A program made the translations under genes and the position numbers. The notes beneath the pieces were generated by a model that ran no database searches, was not told where the DNA came from, and saw nothing but the letters and a program-made list of their open reading frames with translations. Below, in pieces: positions 28,774-37,081 of a stretch of 64,000 nucleotides of DNA (its first letter is position 1; each line of letters starts with the position of its first letter). This DNA comes from JAHEDT01 sp963825615 (GTDB taxonomy: Bacteria; Desulfobacterota; Desulfuromonadia; Desulfuromonadales; BM103): assembly GCA_963825615.1 (NCBI GenBank), contig CAWGTV010000002.1:71292-135291 (forward strand). The letters are read 5' to 3'.

Positions 28774-29364
28774 ATGAATGTTCAGAGTGTCAGCTTTGTA
28801 ACCAGCGCACCATCCTTGGCCAGTTGTCCGCCGGCCGGGTGGCCGGAGGTCGCTTTTGCGGGGCGCAGCAACGTCGGCAAGAGCAGCCTGATCAATTGCC
28901 TGGTCAACCGCAAAGGGCTGGTACGGACGTCGTCTACCCCGGGACGGACTCAATTGCTTAATTTTTTTACCATCAATGAACAGCTTTATTTTGTCGATCT
29001 GCCTGGTTACGGGTTTGCCCGTGCGCCGCGCGCGGTACGGGAACTATGGCAACCGATGGTCCATGGCTACCTGAAGGGCCGCTCCAGCTTGCGCGCAGTC
29101 GTATGGCTGCTTGATGTTCGTCGTGATCCGAGTCCGGAGGACCTGCAGTTTCTCGACTGGCTTGAGGAGAGCGAGATTCCGACTATCCCGGTGGTCACCA
29201 AGGTTGACAAGGTCAGTCGCAACGAACTGGCCCGTCGCATGGTGAAAATTGCCAACAGTACCGGACTCTCTGCGGAGCTGTTTACCCCTTTCTCGGTTCT
29301 GAACAAGCAAGGTTATGCAGAGTTGTGGGAATTGATCTCACTGGCCCTGGAACCCGAGGCGTGA
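28774..29364 (+). CDS. engB: Ribosome-biogenesis GTP-binding protein EngB/YsxC/YihA
   Basis: A 196-residue GTPase needed for 50S ribosome assembly. The G motifs are all present: G1 GRSNVGKSSL, G2 TSSTPGRTQLLNFF, G3 DLPGYGFARAP, G4 TKVDKVSR (T-K-x-D). The start at 28774 (MNVQSVSF) is preferred to the in-frame start at 28741, as GAGGAC lies six bases before it and the conserved N-terminus follows. It lies upstream of cobS-like and phosphatase genes on the same strand. Confidence 0.94.
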   Translation: MNVQSVSFVTSAPSLASCPPAGWPEVAFAGRSNVGKSSLINCLVNRKGLVRTSSTPGRTQLLNFFTINEQLYFVDLPGYGFARAPRAVRELWQPMVHGYLKGRSSLRAVVWLLDVRRDPSPEDLQFLDWLEESEIPTIPVVTKVDKVSRNELARRMVKIANSTGLSAELFTPFSVLNKQGYAELWELISLALEPEA

Positions 29365-29431
29365 TTCCTGGCACATTGCCAGCCCTCACGCCGCCATTCC
29401 GGCGCAGAAGTATCTTCGAGGGGATTGACCT

Positions 29432-30181
29432 GTGAAATATGGTTGGGAGCAGTTCCGCATCGCCTTGGGTTTTTTGACCCTCCTGCCGGTTGACCGTTCG
29501 CTGGAGGTCACGCCGATACGGCTTGGCCAAAGCATGGCTCTTTTTCCTGCGGTCGGCCTGCTTTTAGGTCTTGGCTTGGTCGTCATCGACAGCGTCCTTG
29601 GTACGCTCTTGCCGCGGCCGGTCCTCGATTTCCTGTTGCTGATGATCCTGGCGATCTTTTCCGGCTCCTTGCGGCTCGAAGGGCTGGCCGGTTTGCTGGG
29701 TGGTCTGGTCAGCGGCAAGGATCGCGAAGGCGCTTTGAGGGCCATTCACGATCGCCGGATTGGTGCCTTGGGGGTGGTCAGCTTGGTGATGGTGCTCTTC
29801 CTCAAGTACCTTTGTCTTCTCAACCTGCCCTTGTCGGCCAAGTCGGCCGGCTTGATCTTCATGCCCACGGCCGGGCTATGGGTACAGGTCGTGCTGGCAG
29901 CGTCCTGTCGTCACCTGCGCAGTAAAGATGGGGGGGGGGCTGTTTTTCTAGAGCATGCCGGGGAACGTGAGCTGTTGATCGCCTGCGGCAGCCTGATCGC
30001 GGTCGTGCTGGTCCTCTTCGGGGCGGAGGGGATTTTTTTGGCCTTCCTGCTGGGAATTGCTGTCATCCTGCTGATCAAGTATCTCGAGATACGCCTCGGC
30101 GGGGTGATGGGCAGTGTGCTCGGCGCATCTTCCGAACTGGTTGAGGTCTTTTCACTGTTGCTCGTGCTGGCAGTCATCTAA
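29432..30181 (+). CDS. CobS-like adenosylcobinamide-GDP ribazoletransferase, active-site residues altered
   Basis: A 249-residue polytopic membrane protein with the overall shape and length of CobS, which joins the lower nucleotide to adenosylcobinamide-GDP in the last steps of B12 synthesis. The usual L-D-G-L-A-D-T-x-D-G motif is here L-E-G-L-A-G-L-L-G-G (residues 82-91), and the C-terminal T-G-D-T-L-G-A is M-G-S-V-L-G-A, so four normally conserved aspartates are E, G, G and S. The DRRIGALGVV segment is retained. It sits between engB and a histidine phosphatase, near cbiET, which supports a cobalamin context. Whether it is active is doubtful. A 10-G run lies inside the gene at 29930-29939. 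Confidence 0.75.
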   Translation: MKYGWEQFRIALGFLTLLPVDRSLEVTPIRLGQSMALFPAVGLLLGLGLVVIDSVLGTLLPRPVLDFLLLMILAIFSGSLRLEGLAGLLGGLVSGKDREGALRAIHDRRIGALGVVSLVMVLFLKYLCLLNLPLSAKSAGLIFMPTAGLWVQVVLAASCRHLRSKDGGGAVFLEHAGERELLIACGSLIAVVLVLFGAEGIFLAFLLGIAVILLIKYLEIRLGGVMGSVLGASSELVEVFSLLLVLAVI

Positions 30182-30214
30182 GAGCCGAACGACAACGATT
30201 TCAAGGAATGTATA

Positions 30215-30835
30215 ATGCAAAGAACACGTATCTACCTGGTTCGACATGGCCAGGTTGAAGGGCATGAAGAGAAGCGCTACAACGGCCAGGTGAATGTCGC
30301 GCTTACGCCGCTCGGCAGAGCACAGTCTGATCGTATCTGCGATTGCCTGCGCAAGATCAAGCTGGACGCGGTTTACAGCAGCGATCTCGATCGCAGTCGC
30401 TATTGCGCAGAACTGATTGCCGCAGCGCATGACCTCACGGTCTATACCGAGGAAACTCTGCGTGAACTGCATATTGGCGACTGGGAAGGCCGCACCTGGG
30501 CTGAACTGCAGGAGGCGTACCCGGACGATTGGCAGGCTCGCCTGCAGGACTTGGTCAACTTCCAGGTCCCGGGCGGAGAAAGCCTGCAGGACGCGGCCGA
30601 CCGCATTCGACCGACCATCAAAAAGATCCTTGCAAGGCACACCGGCGGAGATATCGCCCTGGTCGCACACGGCGGAGTCAACCGGATTGTCTTGCTCGAT
30701 GCCATCGGTGCCATGTTGGATAAAGCCTTCTCTATTGAGCAGGATTATGGCTGTCTGAATATCATCGACTATTTTGCTGACGGCAAATCAGTGGTCAGAC
30801 TGCTTAACGGGATGACTCACCAGGTTTCCTGCTGA
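30215..30835 (+). CDS. cobC: Histidine phosphatase, probable alpha-ribazole phosphatase
   Basis: A 206-residue phosphoglycerate-mutase-like phosphatase. The catalytic RHG is in YLVRHGQVEG near residue 10, and the second histidine in LVAHGGVNRI. RHGQ plus ELHIGDWEG and the neighbour cobS-like gene suggest dephosphorylation of alpha-ribazole-5'-phosphate in B12 synthesis. Other substrates of this broad family cannot be excluded. An AAGGAATGTATA site precedes the ATG. Confidence 0.8.
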   Translation: MQRTRIYLVRHGQVEGHEEKRYNGQVNVALTPLGRAQSDRICDCLRKIKLDAVYSSDLDRSRYCAELIAAAHDLTVYTEETLRELHIGDWEGRTWAELQEAYPDDWQARLQDLVNFQVPGGESLQDAADRIRPTIKKILARHTGGDIALVAHGGVNRIVLLDAIGAMLDKAFSIEQDYGCLNIIDYFADGKSVVRLLNGMTHQVSC

Positions 30836-31131
30836 TTTTTGTTCTGTTTCGGCCATCGTGCGGAGGCGACGCTTGTGCCAGAACCGTCAGGCTTGACGAG
30901 GCGGCAGGCGAGCAGATAGAGTTGGCTTGGCGCTTGGGCGCATGCTTCATTACAGCAGTCCCCATGGTGTGAAAAGAGTGACTCTCAGTGGCTGAAACGG
31001 TGCTTTATGCTTGATCATGCGTACCGTGAGGGCACGGTCTCAGCGCTCTTTCAAGTCCAGTTGGTCACCATGCAAAGATCCGGTTGGTCAGGGTTCTATT
31101 TCTAAATGGATAAGAGGGAGGATGTCGGCAG
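30836..31131. other. 296-base gap between cobC-like and cbiET genes
   Basis: No ORF with family character, terminator or cobalamin riboswitch (no B12-box-like segment) was found. Only the ribosome site AGAGGGAGG just before cbiET is clear. Confidence 0.4.
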
Positions 31132-32343
31132 ATGAAGACGATCTATGTCATCGGTGCTGGAATCGAGGGTCACGAGGGTTTCAGTCGCAGGGCCCTGGAC
31201 CTGGTGGGTCAGGCGGACATGTTGATCGGCGGGGCCAGTCAGCTGGCGCTGTTCCCCGATTTCTCCGGGCAGACCCTGACCATCGGCGACAATTTGGCGC
31301 CGGTCGTAGAATGCCTGGAGAAGAGCGCAGGATCGATCGTGGTTCTGGCGTCCGGCGACCCGCTTTTCTTCGGGATCGGCCGTTACCTGCTGCGTAACCT
31401 GCCAGAGGCCGACCTCGAGTTTGTGCCCAATGTCAGCTCAGTTCAATATGCCTTTGCGAAAATTCGCGAGCCCTGGGATGACGCGGTCTTTGTCTCGGCT
31501 CTTGGCCGGGGGATGAAAGGGGCTGTCGACCAGGTCGTGGCCCATGACAAGATTGCCATCCTGACCGATGAAGAAAATACGCCGCGGGCAATCGCCACTG
31601 AATTGCTCGAACGCGGGCGGGACGGCTACACCGCATATCTCTGTGAGAACCTGGGGACAGCGGAGGAGTCGATTACCCATACCGATCTCAGGGGGCTGCA
31701 GGATCTCCCTGCGGCAGCGTTGAATGTCCTGATCCTGATCAAGGAATATGAAGCTGGCGGCGAAGGTGCTGGCCCCTGCCTGGGGATTCCTGATGAGGAA
31801 TTTGCCACGGTCAAGAAGCTGATCACCAGGGAGGAGATTCGGGCCGTGAGCCTGGCGAAGTTGCGTCTGCGCCACGATATGACCCTTTGGGACATCGGTG
31901 CCGGTTCCGGCTCAGTCAGCATCGAGGCTGATCATCTGATGCCGAACGGGCGGGTCTTCGCGGTGGAGCGCAACCCCCAGTGCATCAAGCATCTCAAAGA
32001 GAACCTGCGCAAATTCAATTCTCGCAACATCACTCTGGTTGAAGAACTCGCGCCGGCCTGCCTGGAGGACCTGCCTGATCCCGACCGGGTTTTTATCGGC
32101 GGCTCCGGAGGCCACCTCTGGCAGATTCTCGAGGCGGCCGACGGCCGTCTGCAGACCGGCGGCCGGGTGGTGCTGAACGCCGTCACTCTCGACACCCTTA
32201 CGGCTGCCACCGAATTTTTTGAGAATGCCGGTTACGAGCTGGAGGTGACCACGGTCAATATTTCGCGGACCCGGCCGTTGACCGACTACAAGATGTTTGA
32301 AGCGTTCAATCCGGTATTCGTGTTGGCGGCGGTCAAGGACTGA
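31132..32343 (+). CDS. cbiET: Precorrin-6Y C5,15-methyltransferase (decarboxylating), CbiET fusion
   Basis: A 403-residue two-domain enzyme of cobalamin corrin-ring synthesis. Residues 1-205 are the CbiE tetrapyrrole methyltransferase (IYVIGAGIEGHEGFS, VVLASGDPLFFGIGRYL, PNVSSVQYAFAKI). Residues 215-403 are CbiT, a SAM-dependent methyltransferase/decarboxylase (LWDIGAGSGSVSIEADHLMP, DRVFIGGSGG). Fused forms of this length are known as CobL or CbiET. It supports de novo (anaerobic) B12 synthesis, relevant to the B12-dependent MetH at 39.6 kb. Confidence 0.93.
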   Translation: MKTIYVIGAGIEGHEGFSRRALDLVGQADMLIGGASQLALFPDFSGQTLTIGDNLAPVVECLEKSAGSIVVLASGDPLFFGIGRYLLRNLPEADLEFVPNVSSVQYAFAKIREPWDDAVFVSALGRGMKGAVDQVVAHDKIAILTDEENTPRAIATELLERGRDGYTAYLCENLGTAEESITHTDLRGLQDLPAAALNVLILIKEYEAGGEGAGPCLGIPDEEFATVKKLITREEIRAVSLAKLRLRHDMTLWDIGAGSGSVSIEADHLMPNGRVFAVERNPQCIKHLKENLRKFNSRNITLVEELAPACLEDLPDPDRVFIGGSGGHLWQILEAADGRLQTGGRVVLNAVTLDTLTAATEFFENAGYELEVTTVNISRTRPLTDYKMFEAFNPVFVLAAVKD

Positions 32344-32415
32344 AAACAGGGGTGCGATGCGGGATGGCACTGCTGCCGGCTGAGATCTTTCCTCTTAATC
32401 ATTCATGAGTGATTA

Positions 32416-32883
32416 ATGCCAAACAAAGCAATCTGGTTCAAAGACTACCAACTAGAAGAAATCCAGGGGCTTTGTCTGGGCAACATGGTCGCTCATCTCG
32501 GTATTGAATTGACCATGCTTGGCGATGACTGCCTGGTCGGGACCATGCCGGTTGACCACCGTACCACTCAGCCGGCCGGTTTGCTGCATGGCGGGGCTTC
32601 AGTCGCCCTGGCGGAGTCGCTGGGCAGTATTGCTGCCAATCTCTGCGTCGATCCTGACCGCTGGGTCTGCGTCGGTCAGGAAATCAACGCCAGCCATTTG
32701 CGCTCGGTGCGCAAAGGGCTGGTGACCGGGACCGCAACGCCGCTCTATCTCGGGCGCACCTCGCAGGTCTGGGAAATCACTGTTGCCGATGAACGCCAAA
32801 GGAGCGTGTGTGTAGTGCGTTTGACGGTTGCGGTGGTTGCTTTCGGACATGGTGGTGGAAAAATTAAGGTTTTTGATGTTTAG
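32416..32883 (+). CDS. Hotdog-fold thioesterase (PaaI/EntH type)
   Basis: A 155-residue single hotdog domain. The active-site loop TTQPAGLLHGGASVALAES is typical for PaaI/YbdB-like acyl-CoA thioesterases, with E as catalytic base in the following helix. Substrate unknown. The start at 32416 follows cbiET by 72 bases; no strong ribosome site is visible. A hairpin at 32916-32946 separates it from convergent nikR. Confidence 0.85.
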   Translation: MPNKAIWFKDYQLEEIQGLCLGNMVAHLGIELTMLGDDCLVGTMPVDHRTTQPAGLLHGGASVALAESLGSIAANLCVDPDRWVCVGQEINASHLRSVRKGLVTGTATPLYLGRTSQVWEITVADERQRSVCVVRLTVAVVAFGHGGGKIKVFDV

Positions 32884-32915
32884 AGAGACCGGATAGAAGA
32901 CTAAATTGTATGGGG

Positions 32916-32950
32916 GTGGGCAACCGATAACAAATCTGTTGCCCACTTTG
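32916..32950. terminator. Hairpin between thioesterase and nikR
   Basis: GTGGGCAAC (32916-32924) pairs with GTTGCCCAC (32938-32946) with a short TTTG tail; it can serve both convergent genes. Confidence 0.65.
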
Positions 32951-32972
32951 CTGCGTTCGCAATCATATCAAC

Positions 32973-33395
32973 TCAACCCATCTCCGATCCCGCTGTCGTC
33001 AGCACCAGCTTGCCATGCTTGACCCCTTTGGTGCCGATCAGTTCATCGGCCAGCCTCTTGACTTGAGCGGCCGTGCCACGCACCACTACGACTTCCAGGC
33101 AGTGGTGAGCGTCAAGATGGACGTGCAGTGCTGACACGATCGCTTCGTGATGCGAGTGCTGGTGCTCGGTGAGTTTGTCGGAAAGATCGCGGGTGTGATG
33201 ATCGTAGACCAGGGTGACCGTGCCGACGGTCGGCGTGCTGTCTGTCCGCTCGATCCGGTCCTCGACCAGGGCACCGCGGATCATGTCACGAAGCGCTTCC
33301 GAGCGATTGACGTAGCCTTTGTCGGCAATTAGCTGATCGAAGCTGTTCAGCAGCCGGTGGTCCAGGGAAATTCCAAAGCGGGCAAGTTCGGTCAT
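32973..33395 (-). CDS. nikR: Nickel-responsive regulator NikR
   Basis: A 140-residue repressor. The N-terminal ribbon-helix-helix domain (ARFGISLDHRLLNSFDQLI) precedes an ACT-like nickel domain. Nickel ligands match those of E. coli NikR with an offset of four: H80, H91, H93 and C99 in HSHHEAIVSALHVHLDAHHC (quoted in part). The start at 33395 is chosen over the adjacent upstream ATG for ribosome-site spacing (GAGGAC). No nickel transport gene is in the window; it faces away from nrdD. Confidence 0.93.
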   Translation of the reverse strand: MTELARFGISLDHRLLNSFDQLIADKGYVNRSEALRDMIRGALVEDRIERTDSTPTVGTVTLVYDHHTRDLSDKLTEHQHSHHEAIVSALHVHLDAHHCLEVVVVRGTAAQVKRLADELIGTKGVKHGKLVLTTAGSEMG

Positions 33396-33550
33396 CATGT
33401 CCTCACGGGGGGGTTGCGTTATGACGAACTATTACAGTTTGCTTTTGTTGATGGTTGCGAATTTTTGCATGAGTGATTTGCAAGGTCAAGGATCATGGCT
33501 GCTTAGCATTCTTTATGAGATGCCCATCCACAAGCTGTCCACGGTTTTTT

Positions 33551-33598
33551 GCACAATATGTTGTGCGAAAGAAGAAAAAAAATGTCTATATCTTGTGT
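33551..33598 (+). promoter_or_regulatory. Tandem NrdR boxes upstream of nrdD
   Basis: Two 16-base sites resembling the NrdR consensus acaCwAtATaTwGtgt: GCACAATATGTTGTGC (33551-33566, a near-perfect dyad) and TGTCTATATCTTGTGT (33583-33598). Their start-to-start distance is 32 bases, about three helical turns, the usual spacing for cooperative NrdR binding. NrdR represses ribonucleotide reductase genes when dATP is high. The nrdR gene itself is not in the window. Confidence 0.85.
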
Positions 33599-33665
33599 TT
33601 TTGTCTTTGCCAATATCGGGCCGTGTGTTAACTTTTAGCAGTATTTTTTCATGGGGGAGGCTGCG

Positions 33666-35654
33666 GTGCTGGAATTTATTCGGAAAAGGGATGGGCGTCT
33701 AGTAGCGTTTGAAGAGGAAAAGATCGTTTCTGCCATTCAGAAGACGGTCAAGGCTGTCGGCGGCACCGACATGGACCAGGCGGTCGGTATCGGTCGTCAG
33801 GTGGTTGGTATCTTGGAAGTCATCTACAAGGACGGGCGGATTCCGACCGTTGAGAATGTCCAGGACTTGGTCGAAAAGATTCTCATCGAAAACGGCCATG
33901 CCAAGACGGCCAAAGCCTTCATTCTCTATCGTCAACAGCATGCCTCTCTCCGCGAAACCAAGGCCTTTATCAAGGAATCGATCGAGTCGATGGATTCCTA
34001 CCTTACCCAGGAGGACTGGCGGGTCAATGAGAACGCCAATATGGGTTACTCCCTGCAGGGGCTCAATAATCACATTGCCGCCAACATCACCAGCAACTAC
34101 TGGCTGAACAAGATTTATCCGCACTATGTCGCCGATGCTCACCGTGAAGGTGATTTCCACCTCCACGACCTCGGCATGCTGTCCGTGTACTGTTGCGGTT
34201 GGGATCTCAAAGATCTGCTACTCAAGGGGTTCACCGGCGCTTACGGCAAGATCCAAAGCTCCCCGCCCAAGCATTTCCGCACGGCTCTCGGTCAGATCGT
34301 GAACTTCTTCTATACCTTGCAGGGGGAGGCGGCCGGAGCCCAGGCTTTTGCCAATTTCGACACCCTGCTAGCACCCTTCATCCGCTACGACGGGCTCAAC
34401 TATCACGAAGTCCGCCAGTCGATGCAGGAATTCATCTTCAACATGAATGTCCCGACCCGGGTCGGTTTCCAGACGCCGTTTACCAATATCACCCTCGACC
34501 TCTCGCCGCCGCGCGATCTCGGCCAGGAAGCCGTCATCGTCGGCGGCAAGCTTATGGATGCCAGCTACGGCGATTTCCAGGACGAGATGGATCTCTTCAA
34601 CCGGGCCTTCTGTGAAGTGATGATGGACGGCGACGCTTCCGGCCGGATCTTCTCCTTCCCGATTCCGACGGTCAATATCACCAAGGAACTGGACTGGAAC
34701 AGCCCGCGGTTCCAACCGGTCTGGGAGATGACCGCCAAGTACGGCATCCCTTATTTCAGTAATTTCATCAACTCCGACATGGACCCGGAGGATGCCCGCT
34801 CCATGTGCTGCCGTTTACGCCTCGACAACCGCGAACTACGCCGCCGCGGTGGTGGCCTGTTTGGCTCCAATCCGCTGACCGGCTCGATCGGCGTGGTCAC
34901 CCTCAACCTGCCGCGCGCAGCGTATCTAGCCAAAGATGTTGACGGCTTCTTCGCCAGGATTGCCGAACTGATGCGTATTGCCTATGAATCCCTTGAAATC
35001 AAGCGCAAGCAGTTGGAGCGGCTCACCGAAGAAGGGCTTTACCCCTACAGCCGTTTTTACCTGCAGGGAATTCGCGAGCGCAGCGGCCGCTACTGGGACA
35101 ACCATTTTTCCACTATCGGCCTACTCGGCATGAACGAAGCGATGCTCAACCTAGTTGGCCAGGGGATCGACACCAACGAGGGCAAGAGTATGGCGGTGCG
35201 AACCCTGCAATTCATGCGCAGCCAGCTCGAGACCTTCCAGGAAGAAACCGGGCACTTGTATAACCTTGAAGCAACACCGGCGGAGGGGACCAGTTTCCGT
35301 CTGGCCCGCGCTGACCGGGCCCGTTACGCCGACATTATTACTGCCGGTGATACGGAACCCTATTACACCAACTCAACCCAGCTGCCGGTCGGCACCACGG
35401 CCGATATCTTCGAGGCCCTGACCCATCAGGACTCGCTGCAGTCCCTGTATACCGGTGGTACAGTATTCCATGGTTTCCTCGGTGAGCGGCTCGACGACTG
35501 GCAGAGTGCCCGGCTGATGGTGCGCAGAATCGCCGAAAATTTCCACCTGCCGTATTTCACTATCAGTCCGACATTTACCATCTGCCCGGAGCACGGCTAT
35601 ATTTCCGGTGAACACTTCGACTGCCCGCATATGCACGAAGGGCGGGCCGCCTGA
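33666..35654 (+). CDS. nrdD: Class III anaerobic ribonucleoside-triphosphate reductase, catalytic part without the glycyl-radical tail
   Basis: A 662-residue oxygen-sensitive reductase that makes dNTPs. It has an N-terminal ATP-cone (residues 1-90: VLEFIRKRDGRLVAFEEEKI), then the catalytic barrel with motifs such as MGYSLQGLNNHIAANITSNY, the DARSMCCRLRLDNREL region with the active-site cysteines, and GSNPLTGSIGVVTLNLPR. The GTG at 33666 is preferred because GGGGGAGG lies 6 bases upstream. The protein ends with half a zinc site (CPEHGYISGEHFDCPHMH) and stops; the expected glycyl-radical segment is missing and is encoded by the next small gene. The two NrdR boxes lie about 70 bases upstream. 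Confidence 0.92.
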   Translation: MLEFIRKRDGRLVAFEEEKIVSAIQKTVKAVGGTDMDQAVGIGRQVVGILEVIYKDGRIPTVENVQDLVEKILIENGHAKTAKAFILYRQQHASLRETKAFIKESIESMDSYLTQEDWRVNENANMGYSLQGLNNHIAANITSNYWLNKIYPHYVADAHREGDFHLHDLGMLSVYCCGWDLKDLLLKGFTGAYGKIQSSPPKHFRTALGQIVNFFYTLQGEAAGAQAFANFDTLLAPFIRYDGLNYHEVRQSMQEFIFNMNVPTRVGFQTPFTNITLDLSPPRDLGQEAVIVGGKLMDASYGDFQDEMDLFNRAFCEVMMDGDASGRIFSFPIPTVNITKELDWNSPRFQPVWEMTAKYGIPYFSNFINSDMDPEDARSMCCRLRLDNRELRRRGGGLFGSNPLTGSIGVVTLNLPRAAYLAKDVDGFFARIAELMRIAYESLEIKRKQLERLTEEGLYPYSRFYLQGIRERSGRYWDNHFSTIGLLGMNEAMLNLVGQGIDTNEGKSMAVRTLQFMRSQLETFQEETGHLYNLEATPAEGTSFRLARADRARYADIITAGDTEPYYTNSTQLPVGTTADIFEALTHQDSLQSLYTGGTVFHGFLGERLDDWQSARLMVRRIAENFHLPYFTISPTFTICPEHGYISGEHFDCPHMHEGRAA

Positions 35655-35697
35655 CCGTGGGGACGCCCCAGCGAACAACAGAAGGAGGAGGATTACT

Positions 35698-35838
35698 ATG
35701 CCAACCAAGTGCAATGCCAAAACGGAGGTCTATTCCCGCGTATGTGGCTTCTTTCGCCCTGTTCAGCAGTGGAATAAAGGGAAGAAGGAGGAGTTCAAGG
35801 ATCGTCAGGAGTATGTGGTCGCAGTGGGGAAGGGCTAA
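35698..35838 (+). CDS. Separate glycyl-radical domain of class III ribonucleotide reductase
   Basis: A 46-residue protein with the exact C-terminal segment expected of NrdD: KTEVYSRVCGFFRPVQQWNK, followed by KGKKEEFKDR. The glycine in RVCG is the residue that NrdG turns into the radical. The gene has its own very strong ribosome site, AAGGAGGAGG, 7 bases before its ATG. It is in a different frame from nrdD and 43 bases behind its stop. Reading through by frameshift would insert a stretch that merely translates the ribosome site (NNRRRRIT), so a genuine split gene is the simpler reading. Only one Cys of the second half of the zinc site (KCNAK) is present. Confidence 0.8.
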   Translation: MPTKCNAKTEVYSRVCGFFRPVQQWNKGKKEEFKDRQEYVVAVGKG

Positions 35839-35887
35839 CCCAGAGACAGGCCCCTGACGGGGTCCTCTCCAGGGGATTTAACCGCAC

Positions 35888-36583
35888 ATGGGCATAAAAG
35901 GTTTTCAGGGAACGAGTCTGCTCGATTTCCCCGGGCGGATTGCTTCCCTGGTATTCTGGGGCGGGTGTAACTTGACCTGCCCATTTTGTCATAATCCCGC
36001 CCTGGTCCTCGACCCGGAAGCTTATCCAGATTTCGATCCTGCCGAACTGTTGGCCGATCTGGAAAAACGTAAATCCTTTATTGATGGTATCGTCGTCTCC
36101 GGTGGCGAACCCACCCTCGATAAAAACCTGCCCGCCTTTCTCGAACAGGTCAAGGCCCTTGGGCTGGCCATCAAGCTCGATACCAACGGTTTGGCACCTC
36201 AGGTTATCGGCGAGTTGCTCAACAGGCAACTGATCGACTCTCTGGCTATTGACCTGAAGACCCTTCCCGAGCGTTACTCGGATTTGCATCCTGGGACCGT
36301 TTCCCCTAGCAAGCTCCTCGAAACCCTACGGCTCTGCCGGCACGCCGCTGTTGATTTGGAGTACCGCACCACCTGTGTGCCAGGTTGGGTTGATGAGGAC
36401 GTCATCGCCACGCTGGGCGAACTGATAGAGGGCGCTCCGCTCTGGGCGCTTCAACAGTACCATCCTGAACATGCCCTCTGCGAGACAGCGCGTAGTACTA
36501 TTGCGTATCCTCCGGAACGGATCCAGGTTTTTGCCGATCTCGCAAGCCGCTATGTGCAACGGGTTGTTGTGCGTGGTGGATGA
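35888..36583 (+). CDS. nrdG: Anaerobic ribonucleotide-reductase activating protein (radical SAM)
   Basis: A 231-residue radical SAM enzyme with the 4Fe-4S motif CNLTCPFC (C-x3-C-x2-C) near residue 27 and the GGEP motif (VVSGGEPTL). It belongs to the NrdG/PflA-like activase group and follows nrdD and its radical-domain gene. The likely job is generation of the glycyl radical on the 46-residue protein. It is a little longer than E. coli NrdG, as is usual for this branch. A terminator follows at 36672. Confidence 0.9.
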   Translation: MGIKGFQGTSLLDFPGRIASLVFWGGCNLTCPFCHNPALVLDPEAYPDFDPAELLADLEKRKSFIDGIVVSGGEPTLDKNLPAFLEQVKALGLAIKLDTNGLAPQVIGELLNRQLIDSLAIDLKTLPERYSDLHPGTVSPSKLLETLRLCRHAAVDLEYRTTCVPGWVDEDVIATLGELIEGAPLWALQQYHPEHALCETARSTIAYPPERIQVFADLASRYVQRVVVRGG

Positions 36584-36671
36584 TCTTGCACAGGCCAAAC
36601 AGAAGATGATGATCTCTGGCTACTGGGCTCTTTAGCCCCCGCCCTTCGTCCGATCTTACTGTAGGTGAAAT

Positions 36672-36706
36672 AACGAAACCCGGCTTTGTCGCCGGGTTTC
36701 GTTGTT
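36672..36706 (+). terminator. Terminator after nrdG
   Basis: AACGAAACCCGGC (36672-36684) pairs with GCCGGGTTTCGTT (36691-36703) around a TTTGTC loop; 13-base-pair stem. Confidence 0.9.
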
Positions 36707-36727
36707 TAAAAGGCACGGAATGGTTGT

Positions 36728-36856
36728 TCAGAAGCGCAACCAGAGCAGGAATGAAATACTGATGATGGTCATCGCGCTTCCGGCCAACAGGTACAGGAAG
36801 CCATCCATGAGGTTGATTTGCGTCTTAACATTCTGGTTGTCGAGCGGTTCAGGCAT
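36728..36856 (-). CDS. Small single-pass membrane protein
   Basis: A 42-residue protein, MPEPLDNQNVKTQINLMDGF then one hydrophobic helix (LYLLAGSAMTIISISFLLWL) and RF. GGAG lies 7 bases upstream of the ATG at 36856. No family is recognised. It could be a small subunit of a membrane enzyme, but nothing adjacent proves it. Confidence 0.5.
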   Translation of the reverse strand: MPEPLDNQNVKTQINLMDGFLYLLAGSAMTIISISFLLWLRF

Positions 36857-37081
36857 GCAGCACTCCGTTATGTTTTGATTGTCTTCCTGTTTACTCGGCG
36901 CACGGGTTGTAAGCAAGCATCCGCTGTGCCAAAAACCCTCTAGGTCGGCTGAAACTGTGTAACCACCTGAAATTATGTGGTTTTAAAACAGGAAGGCGGG
37001 TTGTTGTAAGCGATGGCCGCTGGTGATGGTCTCTGCAATGGCCAAATCACGGAGTGTTTTGACGAGATATGAACTGATTGC

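Noticed and set aside
30836..31131. Cobalamin riboswitch before cbiET
   Set aside because: No B12-box-like conserved segment or matching stems were recognised; nor before metH or the cobS-like gene.
35608..35697. In-frame extension upstream of the small glycyl-radical gene
   Set aside because: The extra residues only translate the nrdD tail and the ribosome-binding site; the ATG at 35698 has an ideal site.
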